This document shows, one piece after another, positions 52,235-60,640 of a stretch of DNA of 64,000 bases. The stretch is from contig NZ_JPWI01000002.1 in NCBI RefSeq assembly GCF_003326795.1, forward strand, positions 1 through 64,000, in the 5' to 3' direction. The notes beneath the pieces were generated by a model. That model had not been told where the DNA came from and did no database searches. It worked only from the letters and a program-made list of their open reading frames with translations. The translations under genes and the position numbers were made by a program. How positions within the stretch are numbered: position 1 is the first letter of the stretch; each line of letters opens with the position of its first letter. The DNA comes from Thalassospira profundimaris (lineage in GTDB: Bacteria; Pseudomonadota; Alphaproteobacteria; Rhodospirillales; Thalassospiraceae).

Positions 52235-52314
52235 TGCATAAGAATGCATGAGAGTGCACAAGATTGCACGAAAATGCAAAAGATTGCATGATAGTGCACG
52301 AGATGGCACAACTT
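52235..52314 (+). repeat. Helically phased 10-bp TGCA array (copy B)
   Basis: TGCA words start at 52235, 52245, 52255, 52265, 52275, 52285 and 52295, and GGCA at 52305: eight tandem units of exactly 10 bp, each TGCA plus six purine-rich bases. All words face the same side of the helix. The last unit leads directly into the folded element. Not a CRISPR: units are too short and have no spacers. Confidence 0.9.
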
Positions 52315-52410
52315 TACCCTGTCGTGATGGGGGCAGGATAGGTTTGGTGGGCCCACCAAACAGCCCAAACGGGCTTCCTGCTTATTCGCATGGCGGTGCC
52401 ATGCTCAACG
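52307..52410 (+). other. Folded ~105-bp element, copy B
   Basis: Same order as copy A: leader ACAACTTTACCCTGTCGT; P1 (GCAGGA 52333-52338 with TCCTGC 52376-52381); P2, a 20-bp palindrome GTTTGGTGGG/CCCACCAAAC (52342-52361); P3 (AGCCC 52362-52366 with GGGCT 52371-52375); unpaired TTATTC; P4 (GCATGGC 52388-52394 with GCCATGC 52398-52404); CTCAACGG. Compared with copy A, the P2 centre changes AT/AT to GG/CC and P3 and P4 are replaced by new complementary pairs. Confidence 0.8.
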
Positions 52411-52602
52411 GACAAAGGAATAAGACAAACAGCTTCCGGATTTGCTAGAACTCACGGGCATGATTCGTTGTGCGTGTGAAGGTTGGATAGGCGTCATTGA
52501 AATCGTGATGGGAATTAAGTTCTGTTGGTTGACTTGGGGTGAGCAGTTGCTGTTATGCCCTGCAAAAATGACAGACGTTAAAAAATGTCGGGGGAGAGGT
52601 GT
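52411..52602 (+). promoter_or_regulatory. Presumed promoter region of the defence island
   Basis: No gene is seen. A possible promoter is TTGACT at 52529-52534 and TTATGC at 52553-52558 (18-bp spacer). The methyltransferase start follows GGGAGAGGTGT. The stretch 52078-52234 to the left of the array is also free of genes. Confidence 0.35.
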
Positions 52603-55365
52603 ATGAACGCGGTCGAGATTGAAGAAGCTATTTCCGCACTTGCAGCAGCACCGTTTGACGGTGATGAGTTCCCTTACGCCTTTCTTGAAGCCTTCGGGAA
52701 CAAGGCCACGACCATTAAGCGCCTGCGCGCGGGCAGTTCGAACAAATCCGACCTTGGTGGTGTCCTTCAGACCAGCAACATCCATATCAAGACCTGCGCC
52801 GCTGGTGAGGTAACTGACACTCTGGCCGCGCTTCGGGCGAGCGGAGCAACCACCCGCGCCAAGGCGAAGTTTGTGCTTGCCACCGATGGCATCGAATTTC
52901 AGGCGGAAGACCTGGCCAGCGGGGAGGTCGTTGTCTGCGATTATCCCGGCTTTCCCGATCATTTCGGTTTTTTTCTGCCGCTTGCGGGTATTTCGACCGT
53001 CAAGCAAATCAGGGAAAGTGCGTTCGATATCAAGGCGACAGGGCGTCTTAATCGCCTGTATGTCGAGCTTCTAAAAGATAACCCTGAATGGGGGACTGCC
53101 GAACGCCGCCACGATATGAACCATTTCATGGCGCGTCTGATCTTCTGCTTCTTCGCAGAGGATACTGATATCCTGCATCCGAACTATGGCTTTACGCTGA
53201 CGGTCGAGCGGATGAGTGCTAGTAACTCGTCCAACACCCACGAGGTGATTGGCGAGATTTTCCGGGCAATGAACACGAAGACCGAGGATAAGGCGAAAGC
53301 AAATCTACCGCGCTGGGTCGATGGCTTTCCTTATGTCAATGGTGGCTTATTCTCGGGCAGTACGGATGTTCCGCGCTTTTCCAAGATTGCACGATCTTAC
53401 CTTTTGCATATCGGTAATCTCGATTGGAAGCAGATCAACCCTGATATTTTCGGGTCGATGATCCAAGCCGTTGCCGATGACGAGGAACGTGGCGCACTTG
53501 GTATGCACTACACCAGCGTGCCGAATATCCTAAAGGTGTTGAACCCGCTTTTCCTTGATGATCTGCGTGAGAAGCTGGAGGAGGCTGGCGACAATGCACG
53601 AAAGCTCCGCAATCTGCGCAACCGCATGGCGCGGATCAGGGTCTTTGACCCTGCCTGCGGGTCTGGCAACTTCCTTGTCATCGCTTATAAAGAAATGCGC
53701 GCGATTGAGGCCGAAATAAACAAGCGGTGCGGTGACCCTGATCGCCGTACCGAAATTCCGCTGACGAATTTTCGCGGGATCGAGCTTCGCGACTTCCCCG
53801 CCGAAATCGCGCGTCTGGCGCTGATCATTGCCGAGTATCAGTGCGACGTGCTCTATCGCGGCCAGAAGGAAGCGTTGGCGGAATTCTTGCCGCTTGACGC
53901 CAAGAACTGGATTACCTGTGGCAACGCCCTGCGGCTCGACTGGCTGAGTATCTGTCCGCCCACAGGAACTGGTGTGAAACATCATGCTGATGATCTTTTT
54001 CAATCACCAGTTGATCAGGCGCAGATCGACTTCGAGAACGAGGGCGGGGAGACCTATATTTGCGGGAATCCTCCATACAAAGGCAGCAAGTGGCAAACTT
54101 CTGAACAGAAATCAGATATGGCTAACGCTTGGAGTTCAAAGCCTAGCCTTGCAAAAACCACTGATTTCGTAAGTGGATGGATTGCGCGCTACTTAGACTA
54201 CGCAAAAGCTGTTCCAGAGGCAGTTGCAGCTTTTGTTGCAACGAATAGCATTTGCCAAGGTCAGCAGGCATCCGACATTTGGGCGCATGTTTTTGCGCAG
54301 GATGTTGAAATTTCATTTGCACATGTTCCCTTCAAATGGAGCAACTTGGCTAACTATAACGCGGGCGTGACCGTTATCATTGTTGGCTTAGGGAAGAAGT
54401 CGAATTCAGCCAAGAAGCTGTTTAACGGAGATATCGTGCAAAGCTGCACGGTTATTGGTCCATACTTGGTTCCTAATCGCTCCGAAGTGGTGGCGAAGTC
54501 AACGTCACCTGTTGGTCAGCAGTCACAAATGCTCTTTGGGAATATGCCGAGAGATGGAGGAAACCTGTTCGTAACCTCTGATGAGGCCGAAGTCTTGAAA
54601 CAAGATCCGGCAGTGGGCCATATGGTGCGACGCTTTTTGGGCTCTGAAGAGCTCATCAATGGAAAACAGCGCTACTGTCTATGGATCGAAGAAAAAGAAG
54701 CTGACATCGCTGCCAGCCATCCATTCATAGCGGGACGTTTGAAAAGGGTCAGTGAAAGCAGGCAGGCCTCGCAAGCAGCCTCAACGCGTGACTTTGCCGC
54801 AAAGCCCTATCGTTTTGTTCAAATTGCAGGCGTCGCGAGAAAAACACAGATTCTTGTGCCTGGTGTCAGTTCCGAAAATCGAGAGTATCTTCCGTGCGAT
54901 CACTGCGATGAAAGCGCTATTGCATCTAACAAGCTCTTTGCTCTCTATGACGCTCCCCTTTGGAATATGGCGTTGATCGTGTCGCGTCTTCATTGGGTGT
55001 GGATCGGAACAGTCTGTGTGCGGATGAGAACAGACTTCAGCTACTCCAACACCCTTGGCTGGAATACTTTCCCCGTCCCTAAGCTTACTGAGAAGAATAA
55101 GGAAGACCTGAACCGCACCGCCGAGAATGTCCTCTTGGCCCGCGAGGCCCATTTTCCGGCAACAATCGCTGATCTCTATGATCCCGAGAAGATGCCCACC
55201 GACCTGCGCGCGGCACATGATCGCAATGACGAGACCCTTGAGCGCATCTATATCGGCCGTCGCTTCCGCAACGACACCGAACGGCTTGAAAAGCTCTTTG
55301 AACTCTACACCAAGATGACCGCAGGCGGTGCAGACAAGAAAAGCAAGGCGGGGATGGTAACGTGA
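52603..55365 (+). CDS. MmeI-like class I DNA methyltransferase
   Basis: 920 residues from ATG 52603 (GGGAGAGGTGT before it; an ATG six codons earlier is in frame). It belongs to the large single-chain methyltransferase group related to type IIG/IIL enzymes. The gamma-class N6-adenine motifs are clear: motif I VFDPACGSGNFLV (about 346) and motif IV CGNPPYKGS (about 486). N- and C-terminal flanks probably carry spacer/target-recognition domains. I do not see a convincing N-terminal nuclease motif, so it may only modify DNA while partner genes restrict. It overlaps the next gene (GTGA). Confidence 0.85.
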   Translation: MNAVEIEEAISALAAAPFDGDEFPYAFLEAFGNKATTIKRLRAGSSNKSDLGGVLQTSNIHIKTCAAGEVTDTLAALRASGATTRAKAKFVLATDGIEFQAEDLASGEVVVCDYPGFPDHFGFFLPLAGISTVKQIRESAFDIKATGRLNRLYVELLKDNPEWGTAERRHDMNHFMARLIFCFFAEDTDILHPNYGFTLTVERMSASNSSNTHEVIGEIFRAMNTKTEDKAKANLPRWVDGFPYVNGGLFSGSTDVPRFSKIARSYLLHIGNLDWKQINPDIFGSMIQAVADDEERGALGMHYTSVPNILKVLNPLFLDDLREKLEEAGDNARKLRNLRNRMARIRVFDPACGSGNFLVIAYKEMRAIEAEINKRCGDPDRRTEIPLTNFRGIELRDFPAEIARLALIIAEYQCDVLYRGQKEALAEFLPLDAKNWITCGNALRLDWLSICPPTGTGVKHHADDLFQSPVDQAQIDFENEGGETYICGNPPYKGSKWQTSEQKSDMANAWSSKPSLAKTTDFVSGWIARYLDYAKAVPEAVAAFVATNSICQGQQASDIWAHVFAQDVEISFAHVPFKWSNLANYNAGVTVIIVGLGKKSNSAKKLFNGDIVQSCTVIGPYLVPNRSEVVAKSTSPVGQQSQMLFGNMPRDGGNLFVTSDEAEVLKQDPAVGHMVRRFLGSEELINGKQRYCLWIEEKEADIAASHPFIAGRLKRVSESRQASQAASTRDFAAKPYRFVQIAGVARKTQILVPGVSSENREYLPCDHCDESAIASNKLFALYDAPLWNMALIVSRLHWVWIGTVCVRMRTDFSYSNTLGWNTFPVPKLTEKNKEDLNRTAENVLLAREAHFPATIADLYDPEKMPTDLRAAHDRNDETLERIYIGRRFRNDTERLEKLFELYTKMTAGGADKKSKAGMVT

Positions 55366-57014
55366 CCGGTTTGATCACGACAGAACATCAGTTGCAAGAC
55401 GTGATGCTGGCAGACGAATTCGAGCATCTCGAGTTCAAGGCGGCGGAACGCAAGTTTGCGAGCGAGGATTTGTTCGAATATTGCGTTGCGCTGTCCAACG
55501 AGGGTGGCGGCAATCTCATTCTTGGTGTGACTGACAAGAAGCCAAGGCGCATTGTCGGTACATCGTGCTTTCCCAACATTGCGCAAATCAAAACCCGCAT
55601 TCTGGATACGCTGAACTTCCGTGTGGATGTTTTCGAGATCATGTCCAGCGGCAAGCGGGTACTTGTATTTAACTGCCCGTCTCGTCCGGTCGGGACGCCC
55701 CGTGCCTATAAAGGCAAGTATATGATGCGATCGGGGGAGTCCCTCATTCCCATGACGGCCGAGGTGCTTGAACGGATATTTGCCGAATCCCAACCGGACT
55801 ATTCACGTCAAGTCTGCACGGGGGCGACGATTGAGGATCTTTCGACCGAGGCGATCGCTGAATTCCGCGCCCGCTGGGTGCGCAAGAGTGGCAATCGCGC
55901 CCTGGAGGGGGCGAGCAATAGCCAAATCCTGGCGGATGCGCATCTGTTGGACAATGGCGGCGTTACGCTTGCGGCTATGATCCTGCTTGGCAAGCCGGAA
56001 AGCCTGACGCGATTTTTGCCTCAAGCTGAACTGATCTTCGAATATCGCCAAAATGATGCGTCCATCGAATATCAGGACCGTGTTGAATACAGGGCCGGCT
56101 TCTTCCTGTGGGCTAACAGCATCTGGGAGAAGATCAACGCCCGCAACGAAAAGCATTCCTACCGGGAGGGCCTGTTCCGCTATGAAATCCCGGCCTTCAA
56201 CGAGGATGTCGTGCGCGAAGCGTTGCTCAATGCGGTAACACATCGCGAATATCGCGATGGGCGTTCGATCTTCGTCCGCCAATATCCGAACCGACTTGAG
56301 ATCACAAGCCCCGGCGGCTTTCCGGACGGGGTCACAGCGGAAAATATCATTTATCGACAGCATCCTCGCAACCGGCGAATTGCCGAGGCGCTCCAGTTTT
56401 GCGGTCTTGTCGAACGGTCAGGCCAGGGAGCTGACCGCATGTTCCGCGTGTGCATTCAAGAGGGCAAAAACAGGCCAAACTTTGCAGGATCTGACGAAGC
56501 CCTCGTTATCCTTAACCTTGATGGTCAGATTCGCGATCCACGCTTTGTTCAATATCTGGATCGCCTCGCAGGAGAACGTGGCATCAGCCTGAACATCAAT
56601 GACTTCCTTGTCCTTGATTTGGTGCGAAAAGGCCAAGCGGTGCCGGATGAACTGAAGGATCGCCTTGCTCATCTCATTGAGCAGGGTGTGATCGAGAAGA
56701 CGGGACGTGGTCGTGGCGTGACCCATGTGCTGTCACATGCCTTATACCAGCATGTCGGACAGTCCGGTGCATACACGCGTCGCAAGGGGCTCGATGAAGG
56801 GCATAATCAGCAACTGGTTCTCCAGCATATCAGGAATTGCGGGGAGACTGGTGCCTCCATGACAGAGTTCGAACAGGTGCTGCCCGACAAGACACGGCCG
56901 CAGATCAGTGCGCTCCTCAAACGTCTCAAGGAAGCGGGCAAGATCAGAGTCAAGGGCAAAACCAAGGGTGCCAGATGGTTCCTGGAAAAAGCAGAACGAG
57001 AGCGGAACAATTGA
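55362..57014 (+). CDS. Schlafen/AlbA_2 ATP-binding regulator-like protein
   Basis: 550 residues from GTG 55362. Domains: AlbA_2/Schlafen domain (about 20-140; EHLEFKAAERKF, ALSNEGGGNLILGVTD), a GHKL-type ATP-binding domain (about 275-380; REALLNAVTHREY, SPGGFPDGVTAEN, RSGQGADRMF) and C-terminal winged helices (about 395-545). Such proteins occur in defence islands and may sense or cleave nucleic acid or regulate the operon. Start overlaps the methyltransferase stop. Confidence 0.85.
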   Translation: MTGLITTEHQLQDVMLADEFEHLEFKAAERKFASEDLFEYCVALSNEGGGNLILGVTDKKPRRIVGTSCFPNIAQIKTRILDTLNFRVDVFEIMSSGKRVLVFNCPSRPVGTPRAYKGKYMMRSGESLIPMTAEVLERIFAESQPDYSRQVCTGATIEDLSTEAIAEFRARWVRKSGNRALEGASNSQILADAHLLDNGGVTLAAMILLGKPESLTRFLPQAELIFEYRQNDASIEYQDRVEYRAGFFLWANSIWEKINARNEKHSYREGLFRYEIPAFNEDVVREALLNAVTHREYRDGRSIFVRQYPNRLEITSPGGFPDGVTAENIIYRQHPRNRRIAEALQFCGLVERSGQGADRMFRVCIQEGKNRPNFAGSDEALVILNLDGQIRDPRFVQYLDRLAGERGISLNINDFLVLDLVRKGQAVPDELKDRLAHLIEQGVIEKTGRGRGVTHVLSHALYQHVGQSGAYTRRKGLDEGHNQQLVLQHIRNCGETGASMTEFEQVLPDKTRPQISALLKRLKEAGKIRVKGKTKGARWFLEKAERERNN

Positions 57015-57018
57015 GACG

Positions 57019-57040
57019 AATTAAATCTGTAGATTTAATT
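57019..57040. promoter_or_regulatory. AT-rich palindrome, candidate operator
   Basis: AATTAAATC-TGTA-GATTTAATT: perfect 9-bp arms around TGTA, 5 bp after the AlbA gene stop. No T-run of terminator type. It opens a 150-bp AT-rich gap before the helicase segment and could be a regulator site or weak terminator. Confidence 0.5.
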
Positions 57041-57166
57041 GTGGATACAAAAAAATCATTAAATATCAATTTGATAAATGGGAATTAAATGCAATCCGTT
57101 GGTATTCCAACAAGATGAGATGCAAAAAAGTTTGTTGATCGGGTTTTGATTTTGCAGAGGCTGAAT

Positions 57167-57361
57167 ATGGCGGTTTGGTTTGAACATGATGAGATATCAA
57201 TGTTTTGTGCGGATTTGAGGGGCGGTATTGTTGTTGATCACGTTTTAATCGGTCGCCGCGTCCGCAACAGTTCAAAACAGTCAGGCAGGCTATTGGCTTC
57301 AAATGCAAAGATCGTCGTGTACAGGGACGTAAACCGCCAAGGCAGGAGCGTAAGAAAATGA
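57167..57361 (+). CDS. Small ORF coupled to the helicase gene
   Basis: 64 residues from ATG 57167 (AGAGGCTGAAT before it). The stop TGA overlaps the helicase ATG (ATGA), which suggests it is translated to couple the helicase. The sequence has a beta-rich start (VWFEHDEISMFCADLRGG) and a basic tail (VVYRDVNRQGRSVRK). No family recognised. Confidence 0.5.
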   Translation: MAVWFEHDEISMFCADLRGGIVVDHVLIGRRVRNSSKQSGRLLASNAKIVVYRDVNRQGRSVRK

Positions 57362-59409
57362 ACCAGACCAAATCCGTCCCTTCTGTTTCTGTCACCTATG
57401 CACAGAGCGGCAACTCGACCAAATCCAACGAACTTGGCATGCGCCCCATGCAGGAACGTGCCTATGAGAAGCGTGGCGAGCAATATCTTTTGATCAAGTC
57501 GCCCCCGGCATCGGGCAAAAGCCGTGCTTTGATGTTCATTGCGCTTGATAAGTTGCACAATCAGGGCCTGCGCAAGGCCATCATTACTGTTCCGGAAAAG
57601 TCGATCGGTTCCAGCTTTGCTGACGAGCCATTATCGAAGTTCGGTTTCTGGGCGGATTGGCAAGTGGTGCCCAAATGGAACCTTTGCAATGCGCCGGGCG
57701 GGGATGAGGGTAAAGTTGGCGCGGTGAAGACGTTTCTTGACAGCGATGACCGTATCCTGGTCGCGACCCATGCGACATTCCGCTTTGCCGTCGACAAGTT
57801 CGGAATAGAAGCCTTTGATGACTGTCTGATTGCGATAGATGAATTTCATCATGTATCTGCCAATCCCGACAACAAGCTTGGTGCGCACCTGGCCGAACTG
57901 ATCGCCCGCGACAAAGTGCATGTGGTCGCAATGACCGGCAGCTATTTCAGGGGCGATGCCGAAGCAGTGTTGATGCCCCGTGACGAGGCGAAATTTGATA
58001 CGGTTACCTATACCTATTATGAACAGCTCAATGGCTATAAGTACCTGAAGTCGCTTGATATCGGGTATTTCTTCTATACCGGGGCTTATGCCGATGACAT
58101 TCTGAAGGTGCTTGACCCGACGGAGAAGACGATCATCCATATCCCGTCTGTTAACTCGCGAGAAAGTACCAAGGACAAAATCCGCGAAGTCGAGCACATC
58201 ATCGAAGAGCTTGGTGAATGGCAGGGTACTGATCCGGTTACGGGCTTTCAGCTTGTGAAAAGCGGTGATGGTAGGATCTTGCGGATCGCTGATCTTGTGG
58301 ATGACGATCCGTCTAAGCGCGACAGGGTTTCAGCCGCACTCAAAGACCCGGCCCGGAAGAACAACCGTGATCATGTGGACATTATCATAGCCCTTGGTAT
58401 GGCCAAGGAGGGGTTTGACTGGATTTGGTGCGAACACGCGCTCACAGTTGGCTATCGATCGAGTTTGACCGAAATCGTGCAGATTATCGGTCGTGCGACA
58501 CGCGATGCAGAAGGCAAAACGCGTGCGCGCTTTACCAACCTGATTGCCGAGCCAGATGCTTCGGAAGAGGCGGTGACAGAGGCAGTGAATGACACGTTAA
58601 AGGCGATTGCTGCCAGCTTGTTAATGGAGCAGGTACTTGCACCTCGCTTCAATTTTACCCCCAAGTCAACTACGAGCGGCCCGCAAGAGGGGTATGACTA
58701 CGGCGAAGGTGGATACGATCAAAACAGCTGTAATGTGGGTTTTAATGAAGATACCGGGCAGTTCCAGATTGAGATCAAGGGGCTGGTAACGCCGAAGACT
58801 AAAGAAGGTGAGCGGATTTGTCAGGAAGACTTGAATGAAGTGATCGCAACCTTTGTTCAGGACAAGCCAACGGTGGAGCGCGGGCTTTTTGACGAAGAAC
58901 TTGTGCCAGAGGAACTGACCCAGGTGCGCATGGGCAAGATCATTAAAGATCGATATCCCGAACTTGACGATCATGATCAGGAAGCTGTTCGTCAGCATGC
59001 GATTGCAGCTCTTAACCTTACACAGAAGGCTAAGGAGGCAGCACTGGAGGCTGGTGTCGCTGACAAGGCAGGAAACAATGCACTGATTCAGGGGGTGCGA
59101 AAGTTTGCGATGGATGTTCGCGAGCTTGATATCGACCTGATTGATCGTATCAATCCGTTCAGTGAGGCCTATGCGATCCTTGCCAAGGCGATGAGTGAAG
59201 AAAGTTTGAAGCAAGTTGCCGCTGTGATTTCAGCAAAGAAGGTTCAGCTTACCCCAGAAGAGGCACGGGACTTGGCCAAGCGTGCACTGAAATTCAAGCA
59301 GGAGCGTGGGCGGCTTCCGTCTATTACATCGCCAGATGCTTGGGAAAAGCGCATGGCAGAAGGCGTGGCATTTTTGGCTCGTATGAAACAGGAAGCGTCC
59401 AATGGGTAA
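57358..59409 (+). CDS. SF2 DEAD/DEAH-box helicase
   Basis: 683 residues. Walker A (motif I) in LIKSPPASGKSRALMF (about 47-62), motif II as DEFHH (about 161), motif III region VVAMTGSY, and motif VI IIGRATRDAEG in the second RecA-like domain (about 380). The C-terminal third is a helical domain. It lies between the AlbA and GIY-YIG genes and should move on DNA or remodel it for the nuclease. Overlaps the next gene by 8 bp. Confidence 0.9.
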   Translation: MNQTKSVPSVSVTYAQSGNSTKSNELGMRPMQERAYEKRGEQYLLIKSPPASGKSRALMFIALDKLHNQGLRKAIITVPEKSIGSSFADEPLSKFGFWADWQVVPKWNLCNAPGGDEGKVGAVKTFLDSDDRILVATHATFRFAVDKFGIEAFDDCLIAIDEFHHVSANPDNKLGAHLAELIARDKVHVVAMTGSYFRGDAEAVLMPRDEAKFDTVTYTYYEQLNGYKYLKSLDIGYFFYTGAYADDILKVLDPTEKTIIHIPSVNSRESTKDKIREVEHIIEELGEWQGTDPVTGFQLVKSGDGRILRIADLVDDDPSKRDRVSAALKDPARKNNRDHVDIIIALGMAKEGFDWIWCEHALTVGYRSSLTEIVQIIGRATRDAEGKTRARFTNLIAEPDASEEAVTEAVNDTLKAIAASLLMEQVLAPRFNFTPKSTTSGPQEGYDYGEGGYDQNSCNVGFNEDTGQFQIEIKGLVTPKTKEGERICQEDLNEVIATFVQDKPTVERGLFDEELVPEELTQVRMGKIIKDRYPELDDHDQEAVRQHAIAALNLTQKAKEAALEAGVADKAGNNALIQGVRKFAMDVRELDIDLIDRINPFSEAYAILAKAMSEESLKQVAAVISAKKVQLTPEEARDLAKRALKFKQERGRLPSITSPDAWEKRMAEGVAFLARMKQEASNG

Positions 59410-60640
59410 GACGTTTACTGACGACGATGATGCTCTACTTGCCGAGCTTGGTGTTGAGGTTGAAGCTAAGAAAGCCCCAAGTCGGACACCGCGCGAAGAA
59501 CGCATTATTGCCGGCTTTGAGGAAATCCAGCGGTTTGTTGATGAGCACGGCCGACCTCCGCAACACGGTGAAGACCGCGATATATTTGAACGTCTGTATG
59601 CGGTTCGTCTTGACCGTATCCGCGAGCAGGCAGATGTGCGTACAGTGGTCGAGGAGATAGATCATCAGGGGCTGCTGAGCGATGGTGCTGCTGTGGATGC
59701 AGCTTCAAACGAAGATCTTGATGATGATGCACTTCTTGCGGAGCTTGGAGTTGATGCCGAAACGCCCTCGATTACCGAACTTCGACATGTGCGTTCGATG
59801 GCTGAGCGACGCGCAGCAGAAGAAGTTGCAAATCGGGACCGTTGCGAAGATTTCGATAAGTTCAAGCCGCTTTTTGAGCAGGTTCAAAAGGAGCTTGATA
59901 CCGGGTTGCGCGAAACGCGCCCGTTTGAGATGAAGGCCGAAATTGAGCAAGGTCGCTTTTTCATCGTCGGTGGTCAGAAAGCGTTTGTGGCTGAAAAAGG
60001 CGAAACAACGCTTACGGATCAGGGGCGAACAGATGCCCGGTTACGGGTGATTTTCGACAACGGTACTGAGAGCAACATGCTGTTGCGTTCTCTTCAGCGT
60101 TCGCTCAACAAAGATGAAGCAGGGCGGCGTATTACGGAGCCTACGGCGGGACCGCTATTTGCAGATCAAACGATTGATGGCGATGAAGCGAGCGGGACCA
60201 TTTATGTGCTGAGGAGCGGGTCGGATCATCCGCTTGTCTCTGAAAACCGCGACTTGGTGCACAAGATTGGCGTCACGAATATGAGTGTCGAGAAGCGTAT
60301 CGCGGGTGCGCGACTTCAACCGACTTTCTTGATGGCAGATGTCGAAATCGTCGCGACATATGACCTCTTCAATATTAACCGCACGAAGCTGGAAAACCTC
60401 ATTCATCGCATCTTTGAGCCTGCCCGGCTTGAAATTGAGGTCCCAGACCGCTTTGGCAGGCCCGTTGTGCCACGCGAATGGTTCCTTGTTCCGCTATTTG
60501 TGATCGAAGAGGCAGTCGAGCGGATCAAGGATGGCTCTATTTCTGGCTACGTTTACGACCCGCAGCAGGCTTCTTTGATAAGACGTGGCGCAAGTGCTTC
60601 CACCGATGGCAAATCTAACGGGAAGGCCGGTCATGAATAA
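59402..60640 (+). CDS. GIY-YIG nuclease family protein
   Basis: 412 residues. The C-terminal ~150 residues hold a GIY-YIG fold of the Mug113/T5orf172 type: GTIYVLRSGS, then VHKIGVTNMSVEKRIAGA and a late glutamate in KLENLIHRIFEP. The N-terminal part is acidic and carries the same 11-residue motif twice, DDDALLAELGV at residues 8-18 and 107-117. It is probably the DNA-cutting partner of the helicase. Overlaps both neighbours by 8 bp. Confidence 0.85.
   Translation: MGKTFTDDDDALLAELGVEVEAKKAPSRTPREERIIAGFEEIQRFVDEHGRPPQHGEDRDIFERLYAVRLDRIREQADVRTVVEEIDHQGLLSDGAAVDAASNEDLDDDALLAELGVDAETPSITELRHVRSMAERRAAEEVANRDRCEDFDKFKPLFEQVQKELDTGLRETRPFEMKAEIEQGRFFIVGGQKAFVAEKGETTLTDQGRTDARLRVIFDNGTESNMLLRSLQRSLNKDEAGRRITEPTAGPLFADQTIDGDEASGTIYVLRSGSDHPLVSENRDLVHKIGVTNMSVEKRIAGARLQPTFLMADVEIVATYDLFNINRTKLENLIHRIFEPARLEIEVPDRFGRPVVPREWFLVPLFVIEEAVERIKDGSISGYVYDPQQASLIRRGASASTDGKSNGKAGHE

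Noticed and set aside
52235..52314. CRISPR-like repeat array
   Set aside because: Units are 10 bp with no unique spacers, and no cas genes are present.
52405..53007. 200-codon leftward ORF opposite the methyltransferase start
   Set aside because: It is antisense to a well-supported methyltransferase N-terminus and has no family features.
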